A DNA stretch of 64,000 bases. It comes from Undibacterium paludis (GTDB lineage Bacteria > Pseudomonadota > Gammaproteobacteria > Burkholderiales > Burkholderiaceae_D). Made by a program: the position numbers and the translations under genes. Below, piece by piece: positions 32,301 through 41,316 of this stretch (position 1 is the first letter of the stretch; every line of letters begins with the position of its first letter). The notes beneath the pieces were generated by a model. That model was not told where the DNA came from. It saw only the letters and a list, made by a program, of their open reading frames with translations, and did no database searches. Location of the stretch: positions 124,001 to 188,000 of the forward strand of contig NZ_JAKZHX010000013.1 of the NCBI RefSeq assembly GCF_022568815.1, given 5' to 3'.

Positions 32301-34956
32301 GCAGGCACAGGCCTATGCTGCCAGCCAGCACAAAGCTCATGAGCTGGTCCTGGAAAAGAACAGGAAGGTTGCAGAGCTTGATGCCGTATTGCAGCAACGC
32401 CTGGCTGATGATCAGGCACTGCTGGAAACCACTGAAGCGAAACTCCAGGCTGAGCAAGAGATACAGCAACAAGTAGAGAGCCGCCTGGCAAGTGAAACCG
32501 AAGCACGTCAATTTGCCGAAGCACGTGCCCGTGCAGAAAAAATCATTCGTGTCGCTACTGAGGCGACACTGGCATCAGAAAAAGCCCTGTTCCAGGAACT
32601 GGCCGCCCATGCTGATGCACAGAACCTGGTTGCCGAGCTGCTGGCGCAACGTCTGCAGCAGGAAACCGAACTCCTTAATGCACAAAAACAGCGCGCAGAA
32701 GCAGAGCAAGCCGTGCTTGACAGCCTGACAGCCAAACAACAGGCAGAATTGGCTGCGAAAACCGAAGCAGAGACACGCCTGGCAGCAGAGCAAGAACAGT
32801 GCAGGATGATTGCTGCTCGCCAGACAGCTGAAGCAGAAGCGCGACAACTGGCTGAAAAATTCAATGAGACCGAGAAACAGTGGCTGGCGCAAGCTGCTGA
32901 GGAGGCATTGATCAAACGTCAGGCCGCTGTCGCCCTGGAAGAAAAAACAGCCTTGTTGCTGGAGTTGAGTCGTGCAGCTCAGGAACAAATAGCTATTGAA
33001 CAGCAGATCAGCATTGAGCTGAAGGCCAAGCTGGAACAGGAAGAATCAGCAGAAATTGCCCTGCAAGCCAAACTGGCGACAGAACGTGAATTTGCAGAGG
33101 CCGCAGCGCAACGTGCTGCTGTTGAGCAAGAAGCACTGGAAGCAGCACTCAGACTTGCCAATAACGAACAAACTCTGCTGGCACGCTCAATGGAGCATAC
33201 AGAGGCGCAGCGTATTGCCAGTGAAGCCATTGAAGCCAGGTTGCGTGAAGCCGAGGCTTTGGCATATACAGAAAATAAACGTGCGACAGCTGAACTGGAA
33301 ACGCTGAGCCTGGTGCAGCAAAAACTCGCTGCGGAACAAAAAGCCTCACTAGAAGCAGAGCAACGCCAGCAGGCTGAGCAAGAGTATCTGGATCTGGCCG
33401 TGATACGCGCCAATGCCGAACAGGATGCTCATGTGGCGATTCAGGCCAGATTGCAAAGTGAAAAAGAAGCCGCAGAATTGGCAGAAGCATTGGCTGTCTC
33501 TGAAAAACAGGCAACGGAATTAGCGCAAGCACGAGCAGAAGAGCTATTCGCCCTGCAACAAGCCCAGCAGCAACGTGCAGAAATCGAACAACTGGAAATC
33601 ATCGCTGCCCAACAACAGAAACAAATTGAAATGGACAGCATGCAACTCAAGCAGGATGCATTGCACCTGATCGAAGAAAAAATGGAAGCTGAACGCCTGG
33701 TCATTGCTGCCAGTGAAGAGCGTGTACGTCTTGAAGCGGAATTGGCAGAGCAAAGCAGGCAAAGAGCTGAGCAACTGGTTGTGGCAAATGCGCTGGAACA
33801 GCAAAGACTCGACCTGGAACGCGAAATTGCCGAAGCAACGGCTTTGCAAATTGCCGCTGATGAGCAAGCCTTGCCAGACCTACGTGCAAAATTGCTCAAG
33901 GAAAGTAAGCTGGAAGAATTGGAGGCCCAAAGGCGTGAAAGAGAACAACTGCTGGCAGATGTCATTGCCCAACGTGTAGAAGAAGAAAATACCTTGTTGG
34001 CAGAGCTCGATCAAAAGCTGGCAGATGAAGCCGAGTTGCATGCAGAAGTGCAGGCCGAATTGCAACGCAAACTTGATGCGGCTGAAGAACAAAGGAAAGT
34101 TAAAGAACAAGCCTTGAATGATGCTATCGCCAAGCGCATGGAAGAAGAGTCGGAATTGCAGACCCAGATTGATGCACAATTGGCTGGCGAGGTAGCACTG
34201 CAGACACAGTTGAAGCAGCAACTGCAAGCAATCGCTGCACAAACCAAGGAGAAAGAGCTGGCTTTGGCTGCTGCAAATGCCCAGCGCATCGCTGACGAAC
34301 AGGCTCTGCAAGTCAAGCTGGAACAACAACTGGCACAAGAATCTGCATTGCAAGCCATGGTAATGCAACGTGCTGAGCAACAGGTGGCAGCCCAGGCTTT
34401 GATCGCACAGGCGCTGGCTGAAGCTCAGGCGTGGCAAGAAAAAAACAGGCAGCAAATCCAGCAGCAGCAAGATGATTTGCAGGCCGAGGCAGAAATGGCC
34501 AAACAGACACTGGAGGCTGAACATCACGAAGCAGAGCAGCTTGCCCAGGCGCTGATCAATAAATTGCTCACCAACAAAAATCACTCAGAAGAGTGGCGTC
34601 AACAGGTTGAGCAAATCCTCGCTACAGCACCGGTTGATATCGCCTACGACCCACAGGCACATCAAGATGAAGTGCAAAAACGCTTCCGCCTGCGTCCTTC
34701 AGTCATCGCTGGTTTGTTATTGTGTGCAGGTATTGCAGGGTTTGCCGGATTTAACGGTCTTGGTGTTGCCAGTACTGCGACAGCCCGTACAGCTGTGCAA
34801 AAAACAGCAGCATTGGAAGTAACCGTCCCTGGGCAAAAAATCGATACAGACTTGCATATGAGTTACGAATTAACTGCACCGACAGTTACAACTCCGGCTC
34901 AGGCTGAAGATGGAAGCAAGCCCGCAGTACAGTTGGCTCTGGCGGGGAGTCGCTAA
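29377..34956 (+). CDS. Giant coiled-coil protein with C-terminal membrane anchor
   Basis: A single open frame of about 1,859 residues. After a short N-terminal segment (MDSNQALLNKLSLGDYPLGRL) the protein is almost entirely Ala/Glu/Gln/Lys/Arg-rich helix, with heptad-like hydrophobic spacing and hardly any Gly or Pro up to about residue 1,720. One membrane helix (SVIAGLLLCAGIAGFAGFNGLG, about 1,779-1,800) and a tail of about 60 residues follow. The predicted topology is a long cytoplasmic rod anchored in the inner membrane. The start has AGGAG six bases upstream. It has no recognisable enzymatic domain. It could be a cytoskeletal, scaffold or polarity protein. TolA-like or SMC-like labels from similarity searches would reflect composition only. 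Confidence 0.85.
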   Translation: MDSNQALLNKLSLGDYPLGRLGDRKDDYLPSEEAIESNTRIDVKGIREAIARVEAEARATVASEARLKAETEARALAEARAQAEAEAAELAQRKLALEQEAIASTKAKLMAERQSRAASAARIAATAEETRNLQERALIEARAREQSEQRNKLELEAKEKAENQLKAEAELTSQAHAEAQKLEAQTANARNWAAERLAASQSARQQAEERARADARIAELAREREKRDREARETAEMLAKVRSESLQISKERDQAEAIALEYAINRAPVEVRAREDALARVALEQEQEAIAQARMESERKAAEAIQLRMQSEEDLRIAAGKREQAEKIAAATAQARREAEDKIRMVTESRIRAERELQTTAMSRIENEQQADLQARARQETEAALAEEARQRRLAEQEAADMARQRIAEEQRAAQLANERVEIERVAVQEAREKADAEQQALSAAAFQAELLKRANQVAAENAKRAVELALAEQKRQEAEQKAAAALEAKLNAERKKAEEAQALAEAEQSHTEILRLQQQAEHARRIAQESECVAKKLSLEKTMEQVELQQKMAAAAAKKNHDATELLRVQQQRTNDEVKAMELQEEKLQAERRRAQAVQQVLKATQEKLQLEQAAQQEAEARLRAEEEVKAIAMAKEQAEREHRLALEATASAEKCALEQTELQKEAQSKIAKVAVLKSHQATEMARAEQMHLEAEKQAARAAQDKLEAEKLAAEKVIARAQADREHINVLNARQQQEADARAARQAMIAAEQVRLKKMQEHAELQKQSATLAQSKAAEAEELGKTLKLRAESEQKALSLVQQKLEAEKRLTAELQAKASLEQEQRDQHLARLQSEQALRSALEAKVAEEKKLLEQNNEQARAEQQAATAASARVKAATQLAKLEQEKARSQQQAAQALEEQASLEKQRAEAAKAEAQAAAEKLAAEKVASEAAAAKAKAEQQYAQAAAVRARAEQEASELAAAKLLAEQTLQVQAQAYAASQHKAHELVLEKNRKVAELDAVLQQRLADDQALLETTEAKLQAEQEIQQQVESRLASETEARQFAEARARAEKIIRVATEATLASEKALFQELAAHADAQNLVAELLAQRLQQETELLNAQKQRAEAEQAVLDSLTAKQQAELAAKTEAETRLAAEQEQCRMIAARQTAEAEARQLAEKFNETEKQWLAQAAEEALIKRQAAVALEEKTALLLELSRAAQEQIAIEQQISIELKAKLEQEESAEIALQAKLATEREFAEAAAQRAAVEQEALEAALRLANNEQTLLARSMEHTEAQRIASEAIEARLREAEALAYTENKRATAELETLSLVQQKLAAEQKASLEAEQRQQAEQEYLDLAVIRANAEQDAHVAIQARLQSEKEAAELAEALAVSEKQATELAQARAEELFALQQAQQQRAEIEQLEIIAAQQQKQIEMDSMQLKQDALHLIEEKMEAERLVIAASEERVRLEAELAEQSRQRAEQLVVANALEQQRLDLEREIAEATALQIAADEQALPDLRAKLLKESKLEELEAQRREREQLLADVIAQRVEEENTLLAELDQKLADEAELHAEVQAELQRKLDAAEEQRKVKEQALNDAIAKRMEEESELQTQIDAQLAGEVALQTQLKQQLQAIAAQTKEKELALAAANAQRIADEQALQVKLEQQLAQESALQAMVMQRAEQQVAAQALIAQALAEAQAWQEKNRQQIQQQQDDLQAEAEMAKQTLEAEHHEAEQLAQALINKLLTNKNHSEEWRQQVEQILATAPVDIAYDPQAHQDEVQKRFRLRPSVIAGLLLCAGIAGFAGFNGLGVASTATARTAVQKTAALEVTVPGQKIDTDLHMSYELTAPTVTTPAQAEDGSKPAVQLALAGSR

Positions 34957-35152
34957 TACTTAGACATAGAAAATGCGTTGAGAGACATTGCATCAAGTGC
35001 CAGCCTGGTATGGGCAAGGTATAGAAAATGCCGCAACTTGGAAGGTTGTGGCAGTTTTCATTGGTCCAGAATCTTGTATTTATCAATGGGTGCAAAGTGT
35101 CCTGCGAATGGCACAGGTATGCGCAATAATCGCGATTTGCCATGATGAAAAA

Positions 35153-35371
35153 TCACTCTGGCATAGACCGATACAGTTCTTCTACTTTTGTGCGCGCCCA
35201 GGGTGTCTTGCGCAAAAACTTCAAGCTGGATTTAATGCTCGGATCACTTGTGAAGCACCTGATCTCGATCATCTTGCCCAGTTGCTCCCAGCCATAGTGG
35301 GCCACCAGTTGTTCCAGGATGGCTTCTAGTGTCATGTGTTGCAGGGTGCGTGGGGTGAGTGGCTGCTTCAT
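35153..35371 (-). CDS. VF530-family DNA-binding protein
   Basis: A 72-residue protein matching the VF530 (DUF2132) family: [54 protein letters not shown] is the whole domain. The family has a small helical fold with reported DNA-binding character and no known pathway. A gene alone on its strand, between the coiled-coil gene and the secretion cluster. No ribosome site stands out. Confidence 0.88.
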   Translation of the reverse strand: MKQPLTPRTLQHMTLEAILEQLVAHYGWEQLGKMIEIRCFTSDPSIKSSLKFLRKTPWARTKVEELYRSMPE

Positions 35372-35966
35372 TTCTTCTCATTCATGGTTGATGGCAGGTA
35401 TAGTCAGGCTTGTCCGATTTTTCAGCGGGGCACGATGCGTACAGGCCAGACTCGTGCGACACACCATCGTAACTGCTACGAGGCAGTGCTGGCAGAGCTT
35501 GCAGCAAGTATTGCTCTCAGTTGGTTTGTCAGTATGCACTGTCTTTTCCGTAGCAGGTCAGGTCGTTGCAGTTGCGTACTTGTAAAAGTGCAGGTAATTC
35601 AATTCCAGTCTGCCAGGAGAGGTGAGTGGCATCTGTCAATAAATTATTCATGATGTCATTTGGCTCTGAAAAAAAACGAAAGTGACCGAGCTTTCCTGAG
35701 GATTGCGCATCATACTATGTCCAGGTTGCAGGCCGTGTCTGCATTGATTTGTATTGGGTAGTGAAGCTTATGATTTTGGGCGCCATGTTTAAAAAGTTGT
35801 CTGGGTGTGCATTTTATTATCAACTAAAGTGTGTTATGCTCCAAAGTTGCTCAAAAAAACGGCAAAATTCACACATTCCTGATGTGTCGCACTACTTTGG
35901 CATTCTTGGCACATTCTGCATCATTTCAGCAGACACATCCCTATAGACTAAACAATCAGGTGCTCA
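35372..35966. promoter_or_regulatory. Gene-free region upstream of the secretion operon
   Basis: About 600 bases with no convincing gene. It should hold the promoter of the downstream gspG operon. The clearest element is the hairpin ACACAT-N5-ATGTGT at 35871-35887, about 80 bases before gspG. I see no confident -35/-10 pair. Confidence 0.4.
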
Positions 35967-36410
35967 GTGAGCGGAACATTACATTACAGTCCGGGTTATC
36001 CCCAATTGCGCAAATCATCAGGTTTTACCTTGCTTGAATTGCTGGTTGTCGTGGTGATCATAGGGTTGCTTGCATCTTATGTAGGCCCCAAATATTTTTC
36101 GCAAATAGGTAAATCAGAGGTGGCTGTTGCCAAGGCGCAAATTACGGCTTTCGAAAAAGCGCTGGAAACCTATCGTGTTGATCTGGGACGGTTCCCCACA
36201 AGTGAGGAGGGGCTCGCGGCATTGCTGGAGAATCCATCGGCAAATGCCAAATGGAGTGGCCCTTATATGAAAAAATCGATACCCATGGACCCGTGGGGGC
36301 ATCCTTATAAATACCAGTCACCTGGCAAGGACAAGGATTTTGAAATCATCTCTTACGGTAAGGATGGCGTAGCCGGTGGTACAGGTGATGATGCCGACAT
36401 TAGTAACTAA
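35967..36410 (+). CDS. gspG: Type II secretion major pseudopilin GspG
   Basis: Main subunit of the periplasmic pseudopilus. The 147-residue protein has the prepilin peptidase site SSGFTLLELLVVVVIIGLL with the +5 glutamate. The conserved GspG body follows: LGRFPTSEEGLAALLENP, GPYMKKSIPMDPWGHPYKYQSPG and the calcium-site-like end GGTGDDADISN. The GTG start has AGGTG upstream. It is the first gene of a long operon that continues through gspF, gspE and T4P-like assembly genes. No prepilin peptidase gene is in the window. Confidence 0.95.
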   Translation: MSGTLHYSPGYPQLRKSSGFTLLELLVVVVIIGLLASYVGPKYFSQIGKSEVAVAKAQITAFEKALETYRVDLGRFPTSEEGLAALLENPSANAKWSGPYMKKSIPMDPWGHPYKYQSPGKDKDFEIISYGKDGVAGGTGDDADISN

Positions 36411-36443
36411 AGCTTTTAGCGCAAATTTTTTTCATACTACACT

Positions 36444-37646
36444 ATGCGCTTCAAGATCAGGGCGTTGACGCCAGACCAGGATATCGTCGAAGAGGTAATT
36501 GAAGCGCGAAATGAAGATGAGGCGCGCCAGTTACTGCGGTCTCGTGGCTGGGCTATTTCTTCCATACAGCAAACAAGTGCCTCTTCTTTGGGGCACTTGT
36601 TTCGTCTTGGGGCGCGTTCCGGAAAATTTTCCCTTCTGCTGTTCAGCCAGGAATTACTATCCCTGTTGCGTGCTGGTCTGACTATTGTGGAGGCTCTGGA
36701 AGCCTTGCTTGAGAAAGAGCAGAACCAGGAAATTCGTACGGTATTGTCCAAGGTGCTGACGGGCTTGCAGGAAGGGAAGCGTTTTTCGCAGGTGCTGTCG
36801 GAACAGGAAAATTATTTTTCTCCGCTATTCATAGGCATAGTCCAGGCGTCTGAGCGTACCAGCAGCTTGCAGCCTTCACTTTCTCGCTTTATTGAATATC
36901 AACAACGTATAGACGTTGTTCGTAACAAGATCATCAGTGCTCTCATCTATCCGACCATATTATTTCTGGTTGGTGGCGCGGTAAGCTTCTTTTTATTAGT
37001 CTATGTCGTGCCACGTTTTGCCGAAGTGTACAAGGGGACTGGCAGGGCGCTGCCCTGGTCTTCCCAAATGCTATTGCAATGGGGGAGCATGGTTACTGAA
37101 CATGGTTCCGTTTTTGCTGTGGTCGGTGTGGCATTGCTTGCCTCCCTTGGTTTTATAGTAGCCCGGATCTGGAAAAAAGGCGGCGCCCTGGGCCTGATTG
37201 GCAAGTTGCCTGGATTCAGTGATTCAATACGGGTCTACGCATTGTCCCGGCTTTACATTACCTTGGGTATGTTGCTTGATGGCGGCATCCCCATCGTCAC
37301 TGCCTTGACTACGGCTGAAAGCATGGTGAGCGAAAGCATGCGACTGGCCTTGCGTCAGGCGGGCAAGGCCATAGAGTCTGGCATCATGCTGTCAGACGCC
37401 TTTGAGCGCAATCAATTGACGACCCCCATTTCCCAGCGATTATTGAGAGTGGGCGAGCGTACCGGGGACCTTGGCGGGATGCTGACACAATCAGCCAATT
37501 TCTATGAAGGTGAGATCAGTCGATGGATAGACCGTTTTATACGCGGTTTTGAACCTGTTTTAATGGCCATTATTGGTCTTGTTGTGGGCACTATTGTTGT
37601 GCTTCTTTATATGCCTATATTCGACCTGGCGGATGGTCTTTCATGA
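36444..37646 (+). CDS. gspF: Type II secretion inner-membrane protein GspF
   Basis: Polytopic platform protein of the secretion machine, 400 residues. It has two GspF/PilC repeats: FSQELLSLLRAGLTIVEALEALLE in the first and LSRLYITLGMLLDGGIPIVTALTTA in the second. Three membrane helices are visible, with FLVGGAVSFFLLVYVVPRFAEVY in the middle and LMAIIGLVVGTIVVLLYMPIFDL at the C-terminus. Its stop overlaps the gspE start (ATGA). Confidence 0.95.
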   Translation: MRFKIRALTPDQDIVEEVIEARNEDEARQLLRSRGWAISSIQQTSASSLGHLFRLGARSGKFSLLLFSQELLSLLRAGLTIVEALEALLEKEQNQEIRTVLSKVLTGLQEGKRFSQVLSEQENYFSPLFIGIVQASERTSSLQPSLSRFIEYQQRIDVVRNKIISALIYPTILFLVGGAVSFFLLVYVVPRFAEVYKGTGRALPWSSQMLLQWGSMVTEHGSVFAVVGVALLASLGFIVARIWKKGGALGLIGKLPGFSDSIRVYALSRLYITLGMLLDGGIPIVTALTTAESMVSESMRLALRQAGKAIESGIMLSDAFERNQLTTPISQRLLRVGERTGDLGGMLTQSANFYEGEISRWIDRFIRGFEPVLMAIIGLVVGTIVVLLYMPIFDLADGLS

Positions 37647-39346
37647 ACAGCCCGCTTGCAAACTTGCCAGCGCCGGCAATTACCCCCGATTTCCTGATCA
37701 CGGTCAGGGATTATGCCAATCGGCATCAGGTCAGCATGTGGACAGCCATGCTGCAACTGACGCAAACCGATGCGCGCAGCTTGTTGGCCGTACTTGCACA
37801 ATTCTGCACCATGCCAGTTATCGAAACGGCAGAGATGCAATTGCTCGTGCCGGCCTTTGATCTGCTGCCTTTAAATAAAGCCATGCAAAAGCAGAGCCTG
37901 ATCCTGCGTGACAAACATGGTCTGCTGTTAGCCGTTTTGTCTGACCCATTTGATTCTGATGTGCAGGTTTGGCTGAACTCCATTGCGAAATCTGCCTTGC
38001 AGTTCAGGCTGTCCCTGAATACCGACATACAGGCTTTTTTGTCACTGCAGGAAGAGTCAGCCCGTACCACAGATAATCTGGCGCCGGCCGGTCCGCGTGA
38101 CAATGTTGAAAAACGCGAAAGCAAAGCCGCTACCAAATTGTCATTTGAATCCGTTTCGGAAGCCGGCAGCCCCGCAGTCAAGCTGGTGAACGCCACTTTG
38201 TATGATGCGTTGAAGGCCGGTGCCTCCGATATTCACCTGGAAAGTACTGCACAAGGGCTCAGTGTCAAATACCGTATTGACGGTGTGCTTGATCATATTA
38301 CTTCCACGGCGGGTATTGCTGACGCTGAGCAGGTGATATCCCGCCTCAAAGTGTTGGCTGAGCTTGATATTTCCGAACGCAGGGTTCCCCAGGACGGCAG
38401 TTTTTGTATCGAGGTCAACGACAGGGAAATCGATTTGCGGCTTTCCATCATGCCCAGCATTCATGGTGAAGATGCCGTTATCCGTATTCTTGACAAGCGC
38501 GCCATGGTCGAGGCTTATGGTGCCCTGAGTCTGGAAGCATTGGGGTTTGATGAAGCATCCCTGGTTACCTTGCGCATGCTGACCGAAGAACCTTACGGTA
38601 TGCTGCTGGTCACCGGACCTACGGGGTCAGGTAAAACGACAACTTTGTATGCAGCGCTGTCAGAGATCAATAGCGGGCGTGAAAAAATCATCACCATCGA
38701 AGATCCGGTCGAATATCAGCTGCCAGGTATTTTGCAAATACCTGTGAATGAAAAAAAAGGGCTGACTTTTGCCAAGGGCTTGCGTTCCATCCTGCGGCAT
38801 GATCCGGACAAGATCATGGTGGGTGAGATACGTGATCAGGAAACTGCAGAAATTGCTGTTCAGTCCGCTTTGACGGGGCATCTGGTGCTCACTACCGTCC
38901 ACGCCAATAATGTATTTGATGTGTTTGGTCGTTTTACGCATATGGGCATTGATCCCTATGCATTCGTCTCTGCATTGAATGGCATCTGGGCGCAGCGCCT
39001 GGTACGCATCAATTGCCCGCATTGTTCTACTATTGAACATGTTGATGAACAGATGCTCAAACGGGTCAATCTGACCCAGGCTGACGTGGTGGATTTTCAA
39101 TTCCGCAAAGGACATGGTTGTGGCGATTGCCGCGGTACCGGTTACAAGGGACGGCGTGCGATAGCAGAGATTCTGACCTTGACCGATGAGATTCGGGAAA
39201 TGATCATCGAAAAACGGCCGATCAGGCAGATCAAGGATGCAGCCCGTCGAAATGGAACAACTACCTTGCGCGAGGCTGCATTGGCCCTGGTCAAACGTGG
39301 CGACACAACACTGGAAGAAATCAAGAGGATTACGCTGCATGCTTAA
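37643..39346 (+). CDS. gspE: Type II secretion / T4P-type assembly ATPase GspE
   Basis: Hexameric ATPase driving pseudopilus assembly. The 567-residue protein has an N1/N2 domain, the SDIHLESTAQGLSVKYRIDGVL region, Walker A GPTGSGKTT at about residue 324, the Asp box IEDPVEYQLPGI, Walker B-like MVGEIRDQETAEIAVQSALTGH, and a zinc-binding pair of CxxC motifs (NCPHC, about 458; GCGDC, about 491). Length and the zinc module fit GspE/PilB. It overlaps gspF and the next gene. Confidence 0.95.
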   Translation: MNSPLANLPAPAITPDFLITVRDYANRHQVSMWTAMLQLTQTDARSLLAVLAQFCTMPVIETAEMQLLVPAFDLLPLNKAMQKQSLILRDKHGLLLAVLSDPFDSDVQVWLNSIAKSALQFRLSLNTDIQAFLSLQEESARTTDNLAPAGPRDNVEKRESKAATKLSFESVSEAGSPAVKLVNATLYDALKAGASDIHLESTAQGLSVKYRIDGVLDHITSTAGIADAEQVISRLKVLAELDISERRVPQDGSFCIEVNDREIDLRLSIMPSIHGEDAVIRILDKRAMVEAYGALSLEALGFDEASLVTLRMLTEEPYGMLLVTGPTGSGKTTTLYAALSEINSGREKIITIEDPVEYQLPGILQIPVNEKKGLTFAKGLRSILRHDPDKIMVGEIRDQETAEIAVQSALTGHLVLTTVHANNVFDVFGRFTHMGIDPYAFVSALNGIWAQRLVRINCPHCSTIEHVDEQMLKRVNLTQADVVDFQFRKGHGCGDCRGTGYKGRRAIAEILTLTDEIREMIIEKRPIRQIKDAARRNGTTTLREAALALVKRGDTTLEEIKRITLHA

Positions 39347-40157
39347 ATTCTTTTGTGACTCTTTGCAGGTTGACGTGTCTGATCAGCAAATTCAGGTTTG
39401 CCGACAGACGAAAAAAATAGGTTCGGCCAAATCACCTGAATCCGTCAGCATATTCCCTATCGATTCTGAATCGGATGTCAGTACATTTTGTGCGCAATGG
39501 CAACAGGCGATTTCCGGCCTGGAAAAACCTGCAAATTTGCTTGATATCAGTCTTGACGACACGATGGTCAGGTATTTCATGGTAGCACCGCCACCGCATG
39601 CACGCTCTTTCAAGGATCTGCATGCTGCAGCGACAATGCGGCTTGAGGCTTTGTTTGGTGTGGCCAGTGAAGACTGGCAGGTGACGGCTGACTGGCAAAT
39701 GCATGCGAACTCTCTTGCTTGCGGCATTCCCAAAATCTTGCTGAGTAAAATCAGCAAAGCAGCAAAGCAATCAGGTCAACACATATTGAGCCTGCAACCG
39801 CGTTTTATCCGTGCGTGGAATGCGTGTCAAAAAAAAATCTCGCCCGATACCTGGTTTGCATCTGTCGGAAAAGAGGTAATGACGCTGGCCTTGCAAAAGG
39901 GTGGACAGATCAAGAGTGTAAAAACGATTGCCTTGCCAGTCACTAATGACGAAACCTGGTTGCTTGAACAACTGCACAGGGAATCAATGTTGCAGCAACT
40001 GGATATGCCTTCCGAATTGCTGCTGTCGGGCGATGTGCCGGCAGCGTGGCTATGTAAGCTCATACAAAAAAATGCTTACGGCCAGCTTGCCATGAAAAGC
40101 CTGGCGGGCAAATCAGTCGATCAGCCTGAGTGCAAGCAGAAGGCCGAGATAGTATGA
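39339..40157 (+). CDS. PilM/GspL-like assembly protein (divergent)
   Basis: A 272-residue protein overlapping gspE by eight bases. It lacks a clear membrane helix. The alternating pattern (VDVSDQQIQVCRQ, LLDISLDDTMVRYFMVAPPPHARSFKDL, WFASVGKEVMTLALQKGG) resembles the actin-like fold of PilM or the cytoplasmic part of GspL. Its place just before PilN- and PilO-like genes supports that role, linking the ATPase to the inner-membrane complex. Sequence support alone is weak, so the call rests on context. Confidence 0.65.
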   Translation: MLKFFCDSLQVDVSDQQIQVCRQTKKIGSAKSPESVSIFPIDSESDVSTFCAQWQQAISGLEKPANLLDISLDDTMVRYFMVAPPPHARSFKDLHAAATMRLEALFGVASEDWQVTADWQMHANSLACGIPKILLSKISKAAKQSGQHILSLQPRFIRAWNACQKKISPDTWFASVGKEVMTLALQKGGQIKSVKTIALPVTNDETWLLEQLHRESMLQQLDMPSELLLSGDVPAAWLCKLIQKNAYGQLAMKSLAGKSVDQPECKQKAEIV

Positions 40158-40711
40158 GCAAGCCCATATACATAGAATTTTCGCCTGAGTCGGTGATGAA
40201 ACGTGTGCAAGACATGTCTTTGTCAACCTGGGTGCTTGCCGTGCTGGTCCTTGTCGTGTTGACGGGTGTAACCTGGCATGGCAGCAAGTTGTTGCAAAAG
40301 AAAGCGCGTATTGACGACAGTGTGAGTAATTTGCAGATCGATATTCAAAAAGCAGAAAAGAAAGTCGGCAAGGAGCCTGTTTTTAAATTGCCCCAAGAGC
40401 AGGCAGTGGCTGTTAACCAGGCAATCGCCAAGCTCAACATTCCATGGACAGATTTGCTGGACGCGCTGGAGCAGGCAAGCACGGATAAGGTCGCTATTTT
40501 GCAAATTACGCCAAACGCACAAAAGATGAATGTAAAGTTGATGGCAGAAGCAAAAAACAGCGACGACATGATTGCCTATGTTGAGACATTGAAACAACAG
40601 AAAATGTTTGTATCTGTCATCCTTGAAAAACACGAAATCAATGAGCAAGACCCGAATAAGCCTTATCGTTTTCAAATTGAAATGTTGTGGCGGGACGGGG
40701 TGCGGCAATGA
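40154..40711 (+). CDS. PilN-like inner-membrane assembly protein
   Basis: A 185-residue bitopic protein: short cytoplasmic start (MSKPIYIEFSPES), membrane helix at about 25-43 (WVLAVLVLVVLTGVTW), a coiled-coil segment (IDDSVSNLQIDIQKAEKKV), then a ferredoxin-like periplasmic domain (WTDLLDALEQASTDKVAILQITP). This is the PilN/GspL-C layout. Start and stop overlap both neighbours by four bases, so the operon is tightly coupled. Confidence 0.78.
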   Translation: MSKPIYIEFSPESVMKRVQDMSLSTWVLAVLVLVVLTGVTWHGSKLLQKKARIDDSVSNLQIDIQKAEKKVGKEPVFKLPQEQAVAVNQAIAKLNIPWTDLLDALEQASTDKVAILQITPNAQKMNVKLMAEAKNSDDMIAYVETLKQQKMFVSVILEKHEINEQDPNKPYRFQIEMLWRDGVRQ

Positions 40712-41316
40712 TCAGGATGAATACCGCTAGCAAAATTTCGCCAGGACAATTCCAATTAAAACTTGAATTCGCGCTCCATTATCTGGGGTGGGCAAAATCC
40801 ATCCTGTTAATGGCTTTGTTGTTGGCAGCAACAGGATGGTGGGTAGGTGTACCCTATATGCAAAGGCAAATCTACCAGCTGGAAGAGCGCAAGCTGAGTC
40901 TGCAAGCAAATCGCCAGCAATTGATACAAGAAAAAAAAGAACCGCCGCTCGACGATAACCTCGTACGGTTGAATGCTTTTCATGAAATGCTGGGTGAAAA
41001 AAAGCATGTGGAACAACAGGTCAAGACCATACTGTCCCTGGCAAATGAGTCGGGCATTAACCTGAAGGCCGGTGAATACCAATTGTCGGAAAACAGTGCC
41101 GGCAAATATTTCAGCTATCGTGTGCAATTACCGGTCAAGGCCAGCTATTCGCAAATTCGCAAGTTTACTGAGCAAGTCTTGCTGGCAATCCCCTATGCAT
41201 CCCTGGATGAGATGTCATTCAAGCGCGAAGCTGTCAGTGGTGTGGCAGTTGATTCAAAACTGGTATTTACCATTTACCTCAGTGCGGGTGACAACGCCAA
41301 AGGGGGCTTTGAATGA
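40708..41316 (+). CDS. PilO/GspM-like inner-membrane assembly protein
   Basis: A 202-residue bitopic protein with a membrane helix at about 29-50 (SILLMALLLAATGWWVG), a coiled coil (LEERKLSLQANRQQLIQEKKE), and a periplasmic ferredoxin-like domain (YFSYRVQLPVKASYSQIRKFTEQVLLAI), the PilO signature. It would pair with the PilN-like protein to form the alignment complex below the secretin. Overlaps of four bases on both sides indicate coupling. Confidence 0.78.
   Translation: MIRMNTASKISPGQFQLKLEFALHYLGWAKSILLMALLLAATGWWVGVPYMQRQIYQLEERKLSLQANRQQLIQEKKEPPLDDNLVRLNAFHEMLGEKKHVEQQVKTILSLANESGINLKAGEYQLSENSAGKYFSYRVQLPVKASYSQIRKFTEQVLLAIPYASLDEMSFKREAVSGVAVDSKLVFTIYLSAGDNAKGGFE

Noticed and set aside
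35749-35946. 65-codon frame upstream of gspG
   Set aside because: Weak start, odd composition, and it overlaps the likely promoter region of the secretion operon.
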